A stretch of DNA of 64,000 bases from Acinetobacter pittii (GCF_034067285.1 NZ_CP139286.1:3596001-3660000), one strand, 5' to 3'. Counted from the first letter of the stretch, positions 46,442 to 61,013 are shown. Numbers and translations: made by a program. The notes: generated from the sequence alone by a model not told the origin.

Positions 46442-46475
46442 AAAAAAAGATCGGCAAATTTGCCGATCTTTTTTT
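46442..46475. terminator. bidirectional terminator between TetR gene and nucleosidase gene
   Basis: A-run, AGATCGGCAAATTTGCCGATCT palindrome core (positions 46448-46469), T-run. It overlaps the last bases of the convergent nucleosidase gene. Confidence 0.9.
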
Positions 46476-47040
46476 AGAAATGATTTTGATAAAGTGCTAA
46501 AAGCTTTTGTGCACCTAATAACAAGTTTTCTTCCCAATCTAGATGAGCTGTGTTATCTGCCCCATCAGTAATATACTTTACCGAAATCAGACGTACGCCT
46601 AATTTATGGCAGACTTTGGCTAAAGCATACCCTTCCATATCCACCACATCACAAGCTACTTTTGGCTGACCCGTTTCAAATGAATCACCAGTACCACATA
46701 TTGCTTTTGGTAAATCAACAAAATGCGGTTGAAGGTGAATCTCGGCAGCTAAATGATTATCTAACGGCGTTACACCGACTTCAAACCCTAACGGTGAAAC
46801 GTCCATATCACGTTGTACAAACGTTTTTATTTCAACTAAATCGTGCCGATTAAATGCAGAGCTTCCAGCTGTACCCAGGTTAATTAAAGTTTTGCATCCT
46901 GTTTTTTGAATAACCTCAAACGCTTTAAAGGCAGCATTAATCTTGCCAATGCCACTGTAATGGACTTCAATGCCTGCTTGTTCAAATAAACCTTTAGATT
47001 CATTAGGAAGCGCCATAATTAAAGCAATATCAGAGTTCAT
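46474..47040 (-). CDS. short MTAN/phosphorylase-superfamily nucleosidase
   Basis: 188 residues, shorter than E. coli MTAN (about 230). The PNP/UDP fold is recognisable: IALIMALPNESKGL at the start, LINLGTAGSS, GTGDSF, the substrate Glu region VDMEGYALAKVC (about residues 132-143) and the catalytic Asp in ITDGADN (about 158-164). Both key acidic residues are present, so it may be active on 5'-methylthioadenosine, S-adenosylhomocysteine or another nucleoside. The missing length lies in the N-terminal half. It lies about 80 bases after the TehA-family gene on the same strand, separated by a hairpin. Confidence 0.82.
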   Translation of the reverse strand: MNSDIALIMALPNESKGLFEQAGIEVHYSGIGKINAAFKAFEVIQKTGCKTLINLGTAGSSAFNRHDLVEIKTFVQRDMDVSPLGFEVGVTPLDNHLAAEIHLQPHFVDLPKAICGTGDSFETGQPKVACDVVDMEGYALAKVCHKLGVRLISVKYITDGADNTAHLDWEENLLLGAQKLLALYQNHF

Positions 47041-47090
47041 TCAGAAGGCTCAAATCAAAATTAAATAAATTAGAAAATAAGTATAAATCA

Positions 47091-47115
47091 GGTGCAAAAA
47101 CTTTTTGCACCTTTT
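47091..47115. terminator. possible terminator hairpin between transporter and nucleosidase genes
   Basis: GGTGCAAAAA / TTTTTGCACC with almost no loop. The T-run is better on the plus strand than on the coding strand, so strength is uncertain. Confidence 0.45.
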
Positions 47116-47120
47116 CATTA

Positions 47121-48254
47121 CTACTGCATTTTTTGTTGTAAGGCGATTAAACACGGAGAGAAGAACAGTTTGCCGCTATATGCGCCTGCTAGCGTTTTTT
47201 TCATTACCACACTCCACATTGCCAACAATAAAAGGCTCAATGCCACTGCAACGTATTGTATAAATACAATTTCAACCTGATGGCCTAAATTAAACAGTGC
47301 CAGAATAAATACGCCTAATGGAAAAGTTAAACCCCACCAGCCTAAATTAAATGGAATACCTGTTTTTGCATGGCGAAGCGTTGTTAAAATCGCAAGACCG
47401 AGCCACCATAAACCGAACCCCACAAGAACCAGACTTCCTACAACTCCTAAAGCTGGAAATACATTAGCAAATTGATGAAATCCTACATGTGGAGCCACTC
47501 TTTGCGCTTGCTCACCTAGCAACAATAATCCTAAAGCACCAGTCCCGATAGGACCTAAAGAAAGCCAGCTAGAAATTGCAACTTCTTTTTCCGGTAACTG
47601 ATGCAAAGCCATACGCAACATTAAAATTGTCAAAATACCAAATGCGGGTAAAACAGAAATTCCCCACAGCACGTAGCCTGCTAGCAATAAATGAAAGCTA
47701 TGTAAATCAGCTGGTAAATGCGCTACTAGCACTCCCGCAGAACTTGCTGCGACTTCACAGGCAACCACTGGTAATAGCCAGATTGCAGTCATGGTATGTA
47801 GCTGATGGTTCTGACGGCTAAACATACAAAAAGGTACGATCCATGCAATGGCTAGTGCTAAAAAGACATCGATATACCATAAGGTTTGAGCAATATGTAT
47901 GGCAACTTCACCGTAAAGCCCCACACCAAAGCTTAAGAAACCATTTAATATGGTAGCGAGCCCCATCGGGATAGCCCCTAAAAATAAGCTCATATTTGGA
48001 TGGTTAAATATTTGCTTCGCTTCATGAGGGAAAAGAAACCACCGTAATAAATAGAGAGCTGAAAAAACACTGAATAAAACAATATTAAATTGCCATAACA
48101 AAGTTGCTAGCGTGAATAAAAATGATTGAGCAAATGGCAGCTGAATCAAAATCATACTTACCACACCAGTACCCATAGTCGCTGTAAACCAATTTGGGGT
48201 AAAATGCCGTATAACATCTTTGCTTTGATTTAATTGGTAAAAGGGTTTTTTCAT
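47121..48254 (-). CDS. TehA/SLAC1-family (TDT) transporter
   Basis: 377-residue integral membrane protein with about ten hydrophobic segments. The opening FTPNWFTATMGTGVVSMILIQLPF is characteristic of the TDT family (C4-dicarboxylate/malate, sulfite or tellurite-related anion channels such as TehA, Mae1 and Ssu1). Substrate is not evident. Sulfite export is conceivable given the sulfonate genes upstream, but those are on the other strand and more than 1.5 kb away. No TehB partner is present. Confidence 0.85.
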   Translation of the reverse strand: MKKPFYQLNQSKDVIRHFTPNWFTATMGTGVVSMILIQLPFAQSFLFTLATLLWQFNIVLFSVFSALYLLRWFLFPHEAKQIFNHPNMSLFLGAIPMGLATILNGFLSFGVGLYGEVAIHIAQTLWYIDVFLALAIAWIVPFCMFSRQNHQLHTMTAIWLLPVVACEVAASSAGVLVAHLPADLHSFHLLLAGYVLWGISVLPAFGILTILMLRMALHQLPEKEVAISSWLSLGPIGTGALGLLLLGEQAQRVAPHVGFHQFANVFPALGVVGSLVLVGFGLWWLGLAILTTLRHAKTGIPFNLGWWGLTFPLGVFILALFNLGHQVEIVFIQYVAVALSLLLLAMWSVVMKKTLAGAYSGKLFFSPCLIALQQKMQ

Positions 48255-48461
48255 CTTAGTTCTCTAATCAAAGAGTGGATAAAGATATAGTAGAGCAAAA
48301 CACTAATAAGAAAAATTGATTTATTTTTATTTAATTCATCAATATTTTAGATATAAAGATATTCATATTGAAAAATAACTGAGTAAAAACACAACAACAA
48401 GACGAATCTGTGAGATTATGGCAATATATAGCCCTTGCAAAAATAGCCATATTTTAAGTTC

Positions 48462-49463
48462 ATGAAACTGCTTCGTCTTAATGCGTTATCACCCAATTTT
48501 CAGTTACCTCAAACAGCGGTAACTATTGGTAATTTTGATGGTGTCCATTTAGGTCACCAAGCGATGATTGCGCAACTCAAAAAAATTGCTGCAGCACAAG
48601 GCTTAAAAACATTGGTTATGATTTTTGAGCCACAACCTCTTGAGTTCTTTAAAGGTTACGATGCTCCTCCTCGTATTAACTCGTTACGAGAAAAGGTCGA
48701 ATATCTAACTGAGCTTGGCGTTGACTATATTGCGGTTGCTAAATTTGATCAGCATTTCCGTAGCATGAGTGCGTCTGAGTTTGCAGATTTATTAAAAGAT
48801 AAACTAAATGCGCAGACTTTGGTTCTAGGGGATGACTTTCATTTCGGCAAAGACCGTCAAGGTAACAGTGAATTTCTAAAGAATTACGGCTTTCAAGTCA
48901 CAAATTTACATACCATTGAACTTGAAGGTGAACGCGTCAGTTCAACTCGTATTCGCCAAGTGCTTCAAGTGGGTAATCTCGCTTTAGCAGCTAAATTATT
49001 AGGTCGTCCGTACAGTATTACCGGACGTGTCCAATATGGCGACCAAATTGGACAAACTTTAGATTTTCCAACGATTAATGTTCGCCTCAACCGCCACAAA
49101 CCTTGTTTAAATGGTATTTATGGGGTTGAAGTCATTTGCGAAACCACTTCGCTCACTGAAAAAGTGCGCCAAGACACACCTGAAAAACCAGGAATTGCCG
49201 GATACCATGAAAACAGTCTCTATGGCGCAGGCCATGTTGGTACACGTCCAGCTATTCAGCAAGAACATCCAGAATGGAGATTAGAAGTACATTTCCCTGA
49301 TGTTTCTGCTAATCTGTATGGCTTATTTATGCGGGTGACTTTTCTTCACTATCTTCATGGTGAATTGAACTACCCTTCGCTTGAGGCACTTAAGGCAGGA
49401 ATTGATAATGACGTGCAACAGTTACGACAATATCGTAACGACACGACACAATTTCCTTTTTAA
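48462..49463 (+). CDS. ribF: bifunctional riboflavin kinase / FAD synthetase
   Basis: Converts riboflavin to FMN and FAD. 333 residues: N-terminal FAD synthetase (VTIGNFDGVHLGHQAMI at about 20-36, FEPQPLEFF, SSTRIRQVL) and C-terminal riboflavin kinase (about 180-330: GRVQYGDQIGQTLDFPTINV, LNGIYGVEV). Between about residues 232 and 265 there is a longer hydrophilic insertion than in E. coli RibF. It starts the ribF-ileS-lspA-fkpB cluster conserved across gammaproteobacteria. Confidence 0.95.
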   Translation: MKLLRLNALSPNFQLPQTAVTIGNFDGVHLGHQAMIAQLKKIAAAQGLKTLVMIFEPQPLEFFKGYDAPPRINSLREKVEYLTELGVDYIAVAKFDQHFRSMSASEFADLLKDKLNAQTLVLGDDFHFGKDRQGNSEFLKNYGFQVTNLHTIELEGERVSSTRIRQVLQVGNLALAAKLLGRPYSITGRVQYGDQIGQTLDFPTINVRLNRHKPCLNGIYGVEVICETTSLTEKVRQDTPEKPGIAGYHENSLYGAGHVGTRPAIQQEHPEWRLEVHFPDVSANLYGLFMRVTFLHYLHGELNYPSLEALKAGIDNDVQQLRQYRNDTTQFPF

Positions 49464-49525
49464 TTCGAATTTTGATTGTAAAACATGTCAGCTCCCAAGC
49501 TGATTAAAACTGGAAGAAAACTTGC

Positions 49526-52363
49526 ATGAGCGATAAGCAAACTCCTGAGAATGCAGTGGACTACAAAGCCACGCTAAACCTGCCGGATACTCAATTTGCA
49601 ATGAAAGCAAATTTGGCAGTACGTGAAGTGAAATGGTTAGAAGAGTGGTATACCGACAACATTTATCAGCAGATTCGTGCATCGCGTATTGGCAAGAAAA
49701 AATATATTTTGCATGATGGCCCTCCATATGCAAACGGTACAATTCACTTAGGCCATGCGGTCAATAAAGTACTCAAAGACGTTATTGTAAAAAGTCGTAC
49801 TTTGTCAGGTTTCGATGCACCTTATGTTCCGGGTTGGGACTGTCACGGTTTACCAATCGAACTAAAAGTCGAAGAAAAAGTGGGTAAAGTAGGCGAAAAA
49901 GTTGACGCAGCTACTTTCCGTAAGCTCTGCCGTGAATACGCGCTAAAACAAATTGATTTACAGCGTACTGACTTTAAACGTCTGGGTATTTTAGGTGACT
50001 GGGATAATCCTTATCTCACCATGAATTACAAACAAGAAGCTGATATTGTTCGTGCTTTAGGTTTGATTCAGAAAAATGGTCATATTCAGCCGGGCTTAAA
50101 GCCAGTGAACTGGTGTATGGACTGTGGTTCTGCACTTGCTGAAGCTGAAGTTGAATATGAAGATAAAAAATCTGACGCAATCGACGTTGGTTTTGGCGTT
50201 GTTGATCTTAAAGATTTAAGTGCCCGTTTAAACGTAGAAGTTCAAGATCCAACTGATATCGTGATCTGGACGACTACACCGTGGACATTGCCTGCAAACC
50301 AAGCGGTTGCGTTGCATGCCGAAATTGAATATCAATTGGTACAAGTGACGACTGAGCGCGGTAAGCAAAACTTCATTCTTGCTAAAGACTTAGTTGCTTC
50401 AGCAATTGAACGCTATAAACTTGAAAACCCAGTTGTTTTAGCAGATTTTACCGGTTCAGCTCTTGAAAAGCTTACTTTACAGCACCCTTTACTTACTGAT
50501 CGCCAAGTTCCGGTTATTTTGGGTGAACACGTTATCGCAACAAGTGGTACAGGTGCCGTACATACAGCGCCTGGCCACGGTGCAGACGACTATAAAGTAG
50601 GTCTTCAATATAACCTTAAAGTAGATAATCCAGTCGGTGGTAACGGAGTTTATCTCCCAACTGCTCCAATCTATGCTGGTGAACACATCTATAAAGCTAA
50701 TCCAAAGATTATCGAAGCTTTGGGCGCTGTAGGTCGCTTATGGGCTCATCAGCCAATTAAACATAGCTACCCACACTGCTGGCGTCACAAGACCCCAATT
50801 ATTTTCCGTGCTACACCACAATGGTTCATTAGCATGGATCAAAAAGGTTTACGTGATGGCGCGCTGAATGCCATTGAAAATGATATCGAGTTTGTCCCGA
50901 ACTGGGGTAAAAACCGTATTGAATCAATGATCGAAGGTCGTCCGGACTGGTGTATTTCACGTCAACGCACGTGGGGTGTTCCAATTCCTTTCTTCGTTCA
51001 TAAAGACACGAACGAATTACACCCACGTACACCTGAGCTCATCGAAGAAGTCGCTCAACTGATCGAACAAGAAGGTATCGAAGCATGGTTCAAACGTGAA
51101 GCAAAAGACTTCATTGGTGAAGATGCTGAACAATACAACGCCGTTCGCGATACACTCGATGTATGGTTCGACTCTGGTACAACACATTATGCTGTACTTG
51201 AGCAACGTGAAGAATTAGAAAGCCCTGCTGACTTATATTTAGAAGGTTCAGACCAACACCGTGGCTGGTTCCAATCTTCTTTATTAACGTCTATGGCAAT
51301 TCACAATCGTGCACCATATAAAGCCCTGTTAACACATGGTTTTACGGTAGATGAAAATGGTCGTAAGTTATCAAAATCATTAGGTAACTACATTCCGCTT
51401 GAAGAAATCATCAAACAACTTGGTGCTGATGGTTTACGCCTATATGTAGCTTCTAGCGACTATCGCTATGAAATTGCGGCGTCTAAAGAAATCTTTAACC
51501 GTGTAAGTGATAGCTACCGCCGTATTCGTAATACCCTGCGCTTCTTACTTGCTAACCTCAATGGTTTCAAACCAAGTACTGATGCTTTAGCAGTAGATGA
51601 CCTTATCGCTCTTGATCAATATATTTTGCAGCGTGCGAATGAAGTACAACAAACCATTATCACTGCTTATGAAGAAATGAACTTCCATGTGGTGTGTAGT
51701 GCGTTAACAAGCTTCTGTATTAATGACTTAGGTGGTTTCTACCTAGACATTATCAAAGACCGCCAATATACAACGAAGGCTGACTCACAAGCACGCCGTT
51801 CTGCACAAACAGCGCTTTACCATATTGTCCAAGTATTTATCCGTTGGATGAGCCCAATCTTAAGCTTTACCGCTCAAGAAGCTTGGCCACTGATTCCAGA
51901 ACAAACTGAAAAGTATGTATTTACGTCAGAATGGTATGACTTGCCTGTTTCATCAAAAGCAAACTTGCTTTCTGAGGAAGATTGGCAAACATTGATTAGC
52001 GTAAAATCTGCAGTAAATAAACAGATTGAAGCAGCACGTAACGCTAAAATTGTCGGCAGTAATCTTTCAGCCAAAGTTGAACTTTGGGCAAATGAATCAT
52101 TACAAACAGTTTTAAACCAACTGGCTGATGAACTCCGTTTTGTTCTTATTACTTCGCAAGTAGTAGTACATCCATTTGCTGAGCAAGGTGAAGCAACTGA
52201 AATGGAAGGCTTACGTGTACAAATATCTGCAGCTGAAGGTGAAAAATGTGCACGTTGCTGGCACGTCCTTCCAGATGTAAATACACATGCCGATCATCCT
52301 GGTTTATGTGGTCGTTGTATTGTGAACGTCACTGGTCGTGGCGAAGTGAGAAAATATGCCTAA
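49526..52363 (+). CDS. ileS: isoleucyl-tRNA synthetase
   Basis: Charges tRNA-Ile. 945 residues, normal for the bacterial type. The class I HIGH motif is in [15 protein letters not shown] (about 64-78), KMSKS is KLSKS in [10 protein letters not shown] (about 612-621), and the C-terminal zinc finger has Cys pairs in [10 protein letters not shown] and CGRC. The editing domain includes [13 protein letters not shown]. It ends overlapping lspA by eight bases. Confidence 0.98.
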   Translation: MSDKQTPENAVDYKATLNLPDTQFAMKANLAVREVKWLEEWYTDNIYQQIRASRIGKKKYILHDGPPYANGTIHLGHAVNKVLKDVIVKSRTLSGFDAPYVPGWDCHGLPIELKVEEKVGKVGEKVDAATFRKLCREYALKQIDLQRTDFKRLGILGDWDNPYLTMNYKQEADIVRALGLIQKNGHIQPGLKPVNWCMDCGSALAEAEVEYEDKKSDAIDVGFGVVDLKDLSARLNVEVQDPTDIVIWTTTPWTLPANQAVALHAEIEYQLVQVTTERGKQNFILAKDLVASAIERYKLENPVVLADFTGSALEKLTLQHPLLTDRQVPVILGEHVIATSGTGAVHTAPGHGADDYKVGLQYNLKVDNPVGGNGVYLPTAPIYAGEHIYKANPKIIEALGAVGRLWAHQPIKHSYPHCWRHKTPIIFRATPQWFISMDQKGLRDGALNAIENDIEFVPNWGKNRIESMIEGRPDWCISRQRTWGVPIPFFVHKDTNELHPRTPELIEEVAQLIEQEGIEAWFKREAKDFIGEDAEQYNAVRDTLDVWFDSGTTHYAVLEQREELESPADLYLEGSDQHRGWFQSSLLTSMAIHNRAPYKALLTHGFTVDENGRKLSKSLGNYIPLEEIIKQLGADGLRLYVASSDYRYEIAASKEIFNRVSDSYRRIRNTLRFLLANLNGFKPSTDALAVDDLIALDQYILQRANEVQQTIITAYEEMNFHVVCSALTSFCINDLGGFYLDIIKDRQYTTKADSQARRSAQTALYHIVQVFIRWMSPILSFTAQEAWPLIPEQTEKYVFTSEWYDLPVSSKANLLSEEDWQTLISVKSAVNKQIEAARNAKIVGSNLSAKVELWANESLQTVLNQLADELRFVLITSQVVVHPFAEQGEATEMEGLRVQISAAEGEKCARCWHVLPDVNTHADHPGLCGRCIVNVTGRGEVRKYA

Positions 52364-52886
52364 TTCACAAGCTAAAAAAGGCTTATTCCAGTTTTATCCA
52401 CACAACCTGATTTGGCTTGGACTTTCTGTCCTTGCCATTGTATTGGATCAATGGACAAAATGGATTGCAAGTACACATCTCAACTATGCAGATCCTGTAC
52501 CCGTACTTCCATTTTTAAACTGGACACTATTACATAACTATGGTGCAGCTTTTAGCTTTTTATCTGATGCAGGAGGATGGCAGCGCTATTTCTTCACATC
52601 TTTGGCGGGCTTAGTTTCAGTACTTTTTGTATTTTGGTTAATGCGTATGCCTAAAAAAATGGTGGTACTACCTGTAGCCATCGCTTTAATTTTAGGTGGA
52701 GCTTTAGGCAATTTAATTGACCGTATTACCCTAGGTTATGTGGTCGATTTCATTCATGTTTATTACCAAAATCATCACTTTCCAGCTTTTAATATTGCGG
52801 ACAGTGCCATCACTCTAGGTACGATTTTGCTACTCATTGATACATTCTTCCTTGAAAAGCAACGTAACCAAAATTCGGATGCATAA
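52356..52886 (+). CDS. lspA: lipoprotein signal peptidase II
   Basis: Inner-membrane aspartyl protease that removes lipoprotein signal peptides after lipidation. 176 residues with four membrane segments. The catalytic aspartates lie in GNLIDRI (about residues 126-132) and FNIADSAI (about 145-152). LDQWTKW and NYGAAFSFL are also conserved. It starts inside the ileS end. A perfect single DnaA-box sequence (TTATCCACA, 52394-52402) lies in its first codons, probably by chance. Confidence 0.97.
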   Translation: MPNSQAKKGLFQFYPHNLIWLGLSVLAIVLDQWTKWIASTHLNYADPVPVLPFLNWTLLHNYGAAFSFLSDAGGWQRYFFTSLAGLVSVLFVFWLMRMPKKMVVLPVAIALILGGALGNLIDRITLGYVVDFIHVYYQNHHFPAFNIADSAITLGTILLLIDTFFLEKQRNQNSDA

Positions 52887-52887
52887 T

Positions 52888-53370
52888 ATGACCGAAATTA
52901 TTCAACCTAACGAAGAAATTCGTATCCAAGAAGGTTCTAAAGTCGACCTACACTTTTCTGTATCTATCGAAAATGGTGTAGAAATTGACAATACACGTAG
53001 CCGTGAAGAGCCAGTTAGTCTGACTATTGGTGACGGGAACCTTTTACCAGGTTTCGAAAAAGCATTATTCGGTTTACGTGCAGGTGACCGCCGTACAGTA
53101 CACCTTCCACCAGAAGATGCTTTTGGTCCGTGGAACCCAGAAAATGTTCAAACTTTCGATACAGTTAAGTTTGAGCAACGCCCTATTCCTGGTCACATGA
53201 TCGAATTTGAAGATAAGGCAAAAACTACTTTATTCGGTGTAGTTAAATCAGTTAATGATGACATTACAGAAATTGATTTTAATCACCCGTTAGCTGGGAA
53301 AAATATTACCTTTGAAGTAGAAATATTCAAGGTAACACCCGAAGGCCAACAAGGCATTAAGCTAATGTAA
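52888..53370 (+). CDS. fkpB: FKBP-type peptidyl-prolyl isomerase, SlyD/FkpB (SlpA) type
   Basis: Cytoplasmic prolyl isomerase/chaperone. 160 residues from ATG 52888, one base after the lspA stop; an upstream in-frame ATT/TTG extension inside lspA is rejected. The FKBP halves (VDLHFSVSIENGVEIDNT, IGDGNLLPGFEKALFGLRAGDRRTV) flank an IF insert domain (about 78-135) with DAFGPWNPENVQ and FNHPLAGKNITFEVEI. The ileS-lspA-fkpB order is widespread. No signal peptide or His-rich SlyD tail is present. Confidence 0.93.
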   Translation: MTEIIQPNEEIRIQEGSKVDLHFSVSIENGVEIDNTRSREEPVSLTIGDGNLLPGFEKALFGLRAGDRRTVHLPPEDAFGPWNPENVQTFDTVKFEQRPIPGHMIEFEDKAKTTLFGVVKSVNDDITEIDFNHPLAGKNITFEVEIFKVTPEGQQGIKLM

Positions 53371-53372
53371 AT

Positions 53373-53401
53373 AAAAAAGCCCTCTCAATGAGGGCTTTTT
53401 T
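53373..53401 (+). terminator. terminator of ribF-ileS-lspA-fkpB
   Basis: AAAAAAGCCCTC / GAGGGCTTTTTT stem with a five-base loop, directly after the fkpB stop. Confidence 0.93.
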
Positions 53402-53507
53402 ATGATTCAATTTTTATTAGTGACATAAGAATCCTTACAAATTCTATATTCTCTCCTACCTATATAATGAATTAAGTTATAGAGATAAAAATTCTTAGGA
53501 CAAATAC

Positions 53508-54050
53508 ATGCTGGTCTATATTATCGTAGGAAGTGTTCGTGAAGGACGTACAGCAATTAAAATCGCCAATTGGCTACAATCAACAATTCCCTCATTTAAT
53601 TTAAAAGATTTTCAAACAGAAGTAATTGATTTAAAAGAATGGAATTTACCTTTATTTTCAGGTTCTCACCCACCGGCTACCGGGATTTATGATCAGCCTC
53701 AACAGCAAGAATGGGCGGACAAAATCGCACAAGCAGATGCATTTATCTTTATTAGCCCAGAATACAATCATGGTTATAGTCCAGCTTTAAAGAATGCACT
53801 CGACTATGTAGGTAAAGAATGGAGTGGCAAACCTGCTGCATTTATTGGCTATGGTTCAACGAATGGTTCTCGTTCTATTAGCCAAATACGTCAAGTCACC
53901 TCAAGTTTAAGTATCATTGATCCCAACGCTGTCATAGAGATTCGGGATATTTTTAAACGCAATAAAGATGAAAAATTCGAAGCTAATGAGTTTGAAGTAA
54001 AAGGACTTCAATCAATTATTGAGAAACTACAGAAATATCATTTGTCTTAA
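53508..54050 (+). CDS. NADPH-dependent FMN reductase family protein
   Basis: Flavodoxin-like oxidoreductase of 180 residues. The FMN phosphate loop is VGSVREGRTAIKIANWL (about 7-23), and FISPEYNHGYSPALKNALDYV (about 83-103) is the diagnostic ring-binding segment; WSGKPAAFIGYGSTNGSRS follows. Likely reduces FMN or quinones with NAD(P)H. It could in principle supply FMNH2 to SsuD, but it lies 10 kb away and is transcribed alone, so this is speculation. Confidence 0.9.
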   Translation: MLVYIIVGSVREGRTAIKIANWLQSTIPSFNLKDFQTEVIDLKEWNLPLFSGSHPPATGIYDQPQQQEWADKIAQADAFIFISPEYNHGYSPALKNALDYVGKEWSGKPAAFIGYGSTNGSRSISQIRQVTSSLSIIDPNAVIEIRDIFKRNKDEKFEANEFEVKGLQSIIEKLQKYHLS

Positions 54051-54057
54051 ATTGAAC

Positions 54058-54092
54058 AAAAAGCCTCTTTTTCAAATAAAAGGGGCTTTTTA
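54058..54092. terminator. bidirectional terminator, FMN reductase / ankyrin gene
   Basis: AAAAAGCCTCTTTT / AAAAGGGGCTTTTT stem between convergent genes, with one G-T wobble. Confidence 0.88.
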
Positions 54093-54095
54093 ATA

Positions 54096-54407
54096 CTATA
54101 AACTTCTTAAATAATTTACTATCTCAATATTACCTGCCATTTCTGCTAGCTCTAGTGCCGTGTATTCGCTTTTGTAAGCGACATGAGCACCTTTTTCAAC
54201 TAAGAGTTGAACTACCTCTAAATGATCATTTTCAGCAGCTGCTTGCAGAGCACTATAACCTTCATCATCTGTCTGGTTAGGATCTTTTCCATCTATTAGT
54301 AATTCTTTTACGTGATCGATATCACCTAAAGATGCCCAATAAATCAATGCAGGAAGAGAGAGTTCGTTATCATCTTCAGGTATAGGAGAGAAAGAATTAA
54401 TTTTCAT
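54096..54407 (-). CDS. small ankyrin-repeat protein
   Basis: 103 residues from ATG 54407; an in-frame TTG at 54419 is less likely. Three ankyrin repeats are visible: PALIYWASLGDIDHVKELLIDGKDPN, EGYSALQAAAENDHLEVVQLLVEKGAHV and EYTALELAEMAGNIEIVNYLRSL. No signal peptide, so probably a cytoplasmic protein-binding module. It is monocistronic between the FMN reductase and the rRNA terminator. Partner unknown. Confidence 0.87.
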   Translation of the reverse strand: MKINSFSPIPEDDNELSLPALIYWASLGDIDHVKELLIDGKDPNQTDDEGYSALQAAAENDHLEVVQLLVEKGAHVAYKSEYTALELAEMAGNIEIVNYLRSL

Positions 54408-54524
54408 AGAGGTGACCAAAAATAAGAAATTCCATCATTATATTCATAGAATACAGCCAATATACAAATCTGAAATTGAGCTTAGATTTTATTAAAAATC
54501 AAATTCTCTTATATTTCCTACGCA

Positions 54525-54562
54525 TAAAAAAACACCCCTGACCATTGAGTCGGGGGTGTTTA
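54525..54562 (-). terminator. terminator of the rRNA operon
   Basis: On the minus strand AACACCCC, a 13-14 base loop, GGGGTGTT and a run of T residues, just after 5S rRNA. Confidence 0.92.
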
Positions 54563-54570
54563 GAATAATG

Positions 54571-54686
54571 AGCTGGCGATGACTTACTCTCACATGGGTA
54601 ACCCCACACTACCATCAGCGCTAAGAGGTTTCACTTCTGAGTTCGGGAAGGGATCAGGTGGTTCACTCTTGCTATGGTCGCCAGCA
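54571..54686 (-). rRNA. rrf: 5S ribosomal RNA
   Basis: About 115 bases whose ends pair (GCTGGCGA... / ...TCGCCAGC) and which contain the conserved CCCTTCCCGAACTCAGAAGTG segment region of 5S. It is followed by the operon terminator. Ends are approximate to a few bases. Confidence 0.95.
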
Positions 54687-54871
54687 CAACTGGTATGGAT
54701 ACTTGCTTCGTTTTATTCACATGGTGATACGTTGCGTTTTCCAAATCTTTACAGACGGGCTGATTGAATCTGACTTTATCTGTTCATTTTAGCTAAGCGT
54801 TTAACTAAATCAAGTTGCTTTGCATGTTTATGAATCGATTGATGCTTCATATACAACTGCTTGGGTGTTGT

Positions 54872-57765
<2,894 letters not shown>

Positions 57766-58116
57766 CAACCCCAAACAGTCGTCAACACCTACAAGTGAGT
57801 GTTGTCCGTGCGATTCTTCATCGCTACTATCTGTTGTCTGTGTACTTAAACACTGTACAGCTTCAATCTAAATTCATATACCAAAACGCTTGATTCAGTT
57901 AATTTGCTAGTTCTCAATTCATTCAGATTAATTGCTTAATCTAAACTCTTGAGTGAACAATTTATTTCAGACTCAATTTTGCCAATCTGTTAATGAATAA
58001 ACATGCCTTCGTCAGGTCATGCTTAATACCGTGATATTTAAATCACAGAAGTTAATAAACCAAGATCATATAATCTCTATTTACTAATTTCTGTAATCCG
58101 AACTTCTCTTAAGTTC

Positions 58117-58192
58117 TGGTGGAGACTAGGAGAGTCGAACTCCTGACCTCCTGCGTGCAAAGCAGGCGCTCTACCAACTAAGCTAAGTCCCC
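58117..58192 (-). tRNA. tRNA-Ala (anticodon TGC)
   Basis: 76 bases including encoded CCA. Acceptor GGGGACT..AGTCTCC, D-loop TTAGTTGGTAGAGC, anticodon loop TTTGCAC and T-loop GTTCGAC are all present. It lies in the 16S-23S spacer with tRNA-Ile, the usual arrangement. Confidence 0.97.
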
Positions 58193-58247
58193 AGCTTACA
58201 TCATCAGTCATGTATCTTTTATCTATAACTTTAACCAGTCAAAGTCA

Positions 58248-58324
<77 letters not shown>

Positions 58325-58337
58325 TCAGATACATCTA

Positions 58338-58360
58338 TGAAGAACAACTTGTTGTGGATT
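58338..58360 (-). other. 16S processing stem, 3' arm
   Basis: This 23-base segment is complementary, with one extra base, to 60060-60081 upstream of 16S. Together they form the RNase III stalk that frees pre-16S rRNA. Confidence 0.8.
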
Positions 58361-58383
58361 CTTACCAATCGTCAATCTTTCGT

Positions 58384-59922
<1,539 letters not shown>

Positions 59923-60059
59923 AATCATTTTGTACCTTATTTAAAGACAAGGTACCAATTCTGGCTCATCAATTACTGACTTAAATTTCGCTCAAATAAA
60001 CTTCGAGTAATTTAAACCAATCAATCAATGAAAATTATTTCGATTAATCAACCAGTAAA

Positions 60060-60081
60060 AATCCACACAAGTTGTTCTTCA
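60060..60081 (-). other. 16S processing stem, 5' arm
   Basis: Pairs with 58338-58360 across 16S rRNA. It lies in the rRNA leader (59923-60189), which otherwise holds no gene. Confidence 0.8.
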
Positions 60082-60195
60082 ATTCTCTTAATGATTTTTC
60101 TGCTCTTCGTCAGAGACAGAATTCAACGCAATACTAAGCTTTCATCTTAACCCTGTAAGCTAAGATATTCTCGTGTATCGCGTCGGGATGAGTGC

Positions 60196-60223
60196 ATTAT
60201 AGGGAAAAAAAACTGGTACGCAA
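60196..60223 (-). promoter_or_regulatory. rRNA operon promoter (P1-like)
   Basis: On the minus strand TTGCGT (60223-60218), 16-base spacer, perfect TATAAT (60201-60196). The start region is followed by the GC-rich CCCGACGCG, and an A/T-rich upstream stretch resembles an UP element. A 16-bp spacer and GC-rich start region fit stringent control. The leader to 16S is about 265 bases. Confidence 0.85.
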
Positions 60224-60312
60224 GCACTTTTATAAATATGCTCGTTCGACCGGTTCTTTTTCAGCCAAATAAAATCTCAAAAATACACAACTTGCTGATT
60301 TATATAGTTAAT

Positions 60313-60870
60313 TTATTTTTGCAGAGTTTTGATCTTTATATCTACTATCTTTATAGGCTGTTTTGGTACGTTTTGATGCACACCATAGTTTGATGTAGGG
60401 ACCTGAACAATACGGTCAACCACATCCATTCCTTTAATTACTTTTCCAAAAACTGCATAACCAGGATTACCCGCAGAACGATTTAAAAAATTATTATCTG
60501 CAACGTTTATAAAAAACTGACTAGTAGCTGAGTCAGGGTTTGCTGTACGGGCCATTGCCAAAGTTCCTCGTGTGTTAGCAATTCCATTTCCAGCTTCATT
60601 TTTGATAGGTGCTCGCGTAGTCTTTTCCTGCATATTTGCAGTAAGCCCACCGCCTTGCACCATGAAACCAGGAATTATACGATGAAATATCGTATCTTTA
60701 TAAAAGCCTGACTTTATATAGTCTTTAAAATTCTTCACACTGTTTGGTGCTTTATCATCATAAAGTTGTATTTCAACGTTGCCTAAGTTCGTTTGCATTT
60801 CAACTAAAGTGTCAGCCCATACTGAATGATTGCTTATACCCAAACAACATAACATTAATAATTTTTTCAT
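60313..60870 (-). CDS. ppiA: periplasmic cyclophilin-type peptidyl-prolyl isomerase
   Basis: 185 residues from ATG 60870 (AGGGAAG seven bases upstream; a longer in-frame start at 60894 is rejected). Signal peptide [19 protein letters not shown], then a cyclophilin core: [26 protein letters not shown], the catalytic [13 protein letters not shown], and [14 protein letters not shown]. Short-loop bacterial cyclophilin, periplasmic. It is transcribed alone; 170 bases upstream there is a parS-like site rather than an evident operator. Confidence 0.95.
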   Translation of the reverse strand: MKKLLMLCCLGISNHSVWADTLVEMQTNLGNVEIQLYDDKAPNSVKNFKDYIKSGFYKDTIFHRIIPGFMVQGGGLTANMQEKTTRAPIKNEAGNGIANTRGTLAMARTANPDSATSQFFINVADNNFLNRSAGNPGYAVFGKVIKGMDVVDRIVQVPTSNYGVHQNVPKQPIKIVDIKIKTLQK

Positions 60871-60997
60871 ATCTTCCCTACAACAAAATGCCAAACTTAA
60901 TGAAGGGTAAATTTAATCATCTATATAAAAGAATTCTAGTGAGTATTTATTATCTTTTATTTAGTGCTTTTATATTTTGGATTAAAGTATTAGTCCA

Positions 60998-61013
60998 CGT
61001 TCCACGTGAAACA
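60998..61013 (-). other. parS: parS-like ParB-binding site in intergenic DNA
   Basis: Minus strand TGTTTCACGTGGAACG; against TGTTNCACGTGNAACA only the last base differs. It is flanked by TTAGTCCA (60990-60997) and TGGACTAA (61014-61021), so 28 of 32 bases are symmetric. It lies between the starts of ppiA and the end of the esterase gene. On the minus strand no T-run follows, so it is not a terminator. Confidence 0.8.

Noticed and set aside
52394..52402. Perfect DnaA box TTATCCACA at the start of lspA
   Set aside because: Single copy with no cluster or AT-rich unwinding element nearby; not evidence of an origin.
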